Of a DNA stretch of 7,216 nucleotides, positions 5,775 to 7,216 are shown one piece after another; position 1 is the first letter of the stretch; the number at the start of each line of letters is the position of its first letter. The position numbers were made by a program, and so were the translations under genes. Origin of the DNA: Bacteroidia bacterium (GTDB lineage Bacteria > Bacteroidota > Bacteroidia > Bacteroidales > Azobacteroidaceae); the NCBI GenBank assembly GCA_025996695.1, contig BNTP01000109.1:1-7216 (forward strand), written 5' to 3'. The notes below the pieces were generated by a model. The model did not search any database, had not been told where the DNA came from, and saw only the letters and a list, made by a program, of their open reading frames with translations.

Positions 5775-6476
5775 ATGACAGAAAAATGGGTGACAATATC
5801 GGAGTTTGAGAAACTGACAGGATTGAAAAATAGAACAATCATGGCGGCAATCAAGCGTGGGGTTATCCCAGAGTCATGTATAAGCCGATTTGACGAAAAT
5901 TCTAAATCGGAAGTCACCCCATTGTTTGCGGATTTACCTGCAAATGAGGTTGCTACCAAAGTGGCAAAAACACAGCCATATTATATTAAACCTCAAGAAA
6001 CCGCGCTGCATTGGTATGAAAATCTGAACATCAACCGGCAATCATCGCAGGGCTTGCGTACCGATTTGGCTAAATACATCGCCACATTCAAAGAGGGCTT
6101 TAACGATGCCCTCGCGGCAGATGCGCATCGTTCCAAAGCGCGGAGGCAAAAGGATGCGGGCGACACATTGACTTATTCACTGTTAGCCGAAGAGGATATG
6201 ACCAATGCAGAAGCAATTAGATTACAAAATATCACCAAAGCAAAAATTGCTGAATTGGAACTAAAAGAAAAAGAGGGTACGCTCGTGCAAAAGGGTGTGG
6301 TTTATGACCAGCTATTTGAGTACGGCAAACAGTTCAGGAATGCGTTGTTAGCAATCCCCGACCGGATAACTGACAATCTCATTGCTTCGGTAGGCAATCG
6401 TTCGCAAGTGCTCAATTTGATTTATGAGGCGATTGCGACAGAATTAGGGAAATTTTCTGATGTTAAAATTTTATAG
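5775..6476 (+). CDS. terS: Terminase small subunit, Nu1-like
   Basis: This 233-residue protein would recognise the phage packaging site and recruit the large terminase subunit. Residues 5-32 (WVTISEFEKLTGLKNRTIMAAIKRG) form an excisionase/MerR-like winged HTH, as in lambda Nu1. Residues about 72-128 are helical and basic (HRSKARRQKD). The C-terminal half starts with NAEAIRLQNITKAKIAELEL (144-163), then KEKEGTLVQKGVV, and LLAIPDRITDNL (191-202). This matches the Nu1/DUF1441-like pattern of an EA..r...akAklaelel.e.eG.lv helix followed by 'f...llaiP.rl...la'. The gene follows the candidate packaging region. The next gene starts 7 bases after its stop, where a methyltransferase is placed before any large subunit gene. 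The assignment as TerS is likely; a different HTH-containing packaging protein is the alternative. Confidence 0.75.
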   Translation: MTEKWVTISEFEKLTGLKNRTIMAAIKRGVIPESCISRFDENSKSEVTPLFADLPANEVATKVAKTQPYYIKPQETALHWYENLNINRQSSQGLRTDLAKYIATFKEGFNDALAADAHRSKARRQKDAGDTLTYSLLAEEDMTNAEAIRLQNITKAKIAELELKEKEGTLVQKGVVYDQLFEYGKQFRNALLAIPDRITDNLIASVGNRSQVLNLIYEAIATELGKFSDVKIL

Positions 6477-6483
6477 GAATACA

Positions 6484-6972
6484 ATGGAAGTCAATAAAAT
6501 ATACAATATGGACTGTTTCGAAGGCTTAAAAACGCTTCCTGATAATAGCATAGACTGTTGCGTAACATCTCCGCCATATTACGGATTGCGGGATTATGGA
6601 ACCGCTACATGGACTGGTGGTGACCCCAGTTGTCACCATTCTGCAAGGGAAGAAGCGGGATTTGAAAAGTGGAAACAATCCACTAATAAAGGCAATTCAA
6701 AGCCACCCAAACATATTTGCCCCAAATGTGGAGCGGTTAGGATAGACAACCAAATAGGGTTAGATGATACCCCCGAAACCTATATACAGCGGTTAGTAGA
6801 AGTATTTACCGAAATTTATAGAATATTGAAGCCGGAAGGCACACTTTGGGTAAATATAGGGGACACTTATAATGGGTCATCTAATGGCAGAACTACAAAC
6901 ATGGATGCCGATTGGATAAGTAAAACGATAAATAAACATGGATTAAAAGGAGGGTGTTCTCGCTCAATTAAG
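6484..6972 (+). pseudogene. Beta-class DNA methyltransferase truncated by an insertion sequence
   Basis: The ATG at 6484 gives MEVNKIYNMDCFEGLKTLPD, a typical start of phage N6-adenine/N4-cytosine methyltransferases, so the upstream ATG at 6460 inside terS is not used. Motif IV is TSPPYYGLRDYG (28-39). A possible zinc site follows, C50/H51/H52 with C79 and C82 in CPKCG. Next comes TPETYIQRLVEVFTEIYRILKPEGTLWVNIGDTY (96-129), the helix and strand of motifs V-VI. In this motif order the SAM-binding FxGxG lies near the C-terminus, and full-length relatives run well beyond 250 residues. Here recognisable sequence stops at about residue 163 and the frame runs into the insertion sequence, adding about 27 foreign residues before the stop at 7054-7056. 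The target-recognition part and SAM site are missing, so the product is almost certainly inactive. The join position is accurate to within a few codons. Confidence 0.8.
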
Positions 6973-7216
6973 GAATTGTTACGAATTAAAATGACAATTA
7001 CGAAGGCATTATTCTATAATTCCAATCATCATGAAACGTGCTGCCAATCAGATTGACATTTTCCATTTCAGCCTCATCAATTATTATGCCTGTCAGATAA
7101 TTCTCCATATCCAACTCACATTCCACTTCAAGTCCTTTTTCCGTCTTTGTAGAGCCAATCAGTTGCACAATAACTTCATAACTTATCAATGGCTTTCCTC
7201 TCCAATTCTTTGAGAT
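6973..7216 (-). mobile_element. 3' end of an ISAzo13-like insertion sequence, partial
   Basis: The element enters on the minus strand and continues beyond the window. Its inner part encodes the C-terminus of the transposase; the outer end is placed where methyltransferase similarity stops, near 6970-6976. A 6-base inverted pair, AATTGT at 6974-6979 and ACAATT at 6994-6999, lies at this end, but I cannot say it is the terminal repeat. The other end is not visible, so target duplication cannot be checked. Confidence 0.65.
6998..7216 (-). CDS. ISAzo13-family transposase, C-terminal fragment
   Basis: Reading the minus strand from the window edge without interruption gives ISKNWRGKPLISYEVIVQLI, then GSTKTEKGLEVECELD, NYLTGIIIDEAEMENVNL and FHDDWNYRIMPS, ending with TAA at 7000-6998. 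The pattern 'W.gkPL.SyeviV.LI..T.TktGL.V...lD...Y.tGi...e.....n' with a closing 'WNY.I.P' is the characteristic end of ISAzo13 (Rhodopirellula-type) transposases. No start belongs within the window: the apparent TTG at 7189 is just the Leu of PLISY. The catalytic DDE residues lie upstream, outside the window, so activity cannot be judged. No stop or frameshift interrupts the visible 72 codons, suggesting a fairly recent insertion. Confidence 0.8.
   Translation of the reverse strand: MSKNWRGKPLISYEVIVQLIGSTKTEKGLEVECELDMENYLTGIIIDEAEMENVNLIGSTFHDDWNYRIMPS

Noticed and set aside
6460..6483. Earlier in-frame ATG of the truncated methyltransferase, inside the end of terS
   Set aside because: The eight extra residues (MLKFYRNT) do not resemble family N-termini, while the ATG at 6484 gives the typical MEVNKIYNMDC start.
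6974..6999. Inverted pair AATTGT/ACAATT as a terminator or terminal repeat
   Set aside because: Six A/T-rich pairs with a 14-base loop are weak, no T-run follows, and the other end of the element is not available for comparison.
7031..7213. Plus-strand open frame of 60 residues at the end of the window
   Set aside because: It is antisense to the ISAzo13-like transposase frame, whose protein pattern is clearly recognisable.

Overview
The window looks like part of a temperate phage or prophage of a Bacteroidota-type host. This rests on three observations. All intact genes are on the + strand and packed with 1-17 base overlaps or very short gaps. Two starts are preceded by A/T-only leaders instead of Shine-Dalgarno sites (3636-3647 and 5008-5020), which is the usual Bacteroidota style. 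Several products are recognisable phage types: a GPZ-like minor tail protein, a Nu1-like terminase small subunit, an HNH protein with an HTH domain, and two DNA methyltransferases. The host assignment is an inference, since no housekeeping gene is present.

Layout. Positions 1-1005 hold an accessory cluster of three small coupled genes: the end of an HTH-type DNA-binding protein, an unrecognised 92-residue protein, and a four-helix membrane protein with a coiled-coil tail ending in a QFNLF peptide that resembles a sliding-clamp binding motif. Positions 1002-4085 hold a C5-cytosine DNA methyltransferase with an unusual motif IV (LEC instead of PPC) and four degenerate repeats in its target-recognition region, then a DUF2786-type protein, an HTH+HNH protein whose core His is replaced by Phe, and an unrecognised two-part protein. 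At 4087-5007 lies an AT-rich radical SAM gene with a clear CxxxCxxC cluster motif. At 5021-5635 is the GPZ-like tail gene.

The only real intergenic gap (5636-5774, 139 bases) lies directly before the terminase small subunit gene (5775-6476). It is locally G-rich and is a candidate packaging (cos/pac) or TerS-binding region. After terS comes a beta-class (N4-C/N6-A type) DNA methyltransferase that is intact only to about residue 163. There the sequence switches to the 3' end of an ISAzo13-like insertion sequence lying on the minus strand and running off the window. The methyltransferase has lost its C-terminal SAM-binding half, and the insertion probably blocks expression of whatever follows, where a terminase large subunit would be expected. 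The prophage may therefore be defective.

How the genes may work together: the two methyltransferases would protect or mark phage DNA, the HTH and HNH proteins act on DNA, and the tail and terminase genes belong to virion assembly and packaging. The radical SAM gene stands out by composition and looks like cargo. No tRNA, rRNA, CRISPR array or attachment site was recognised.
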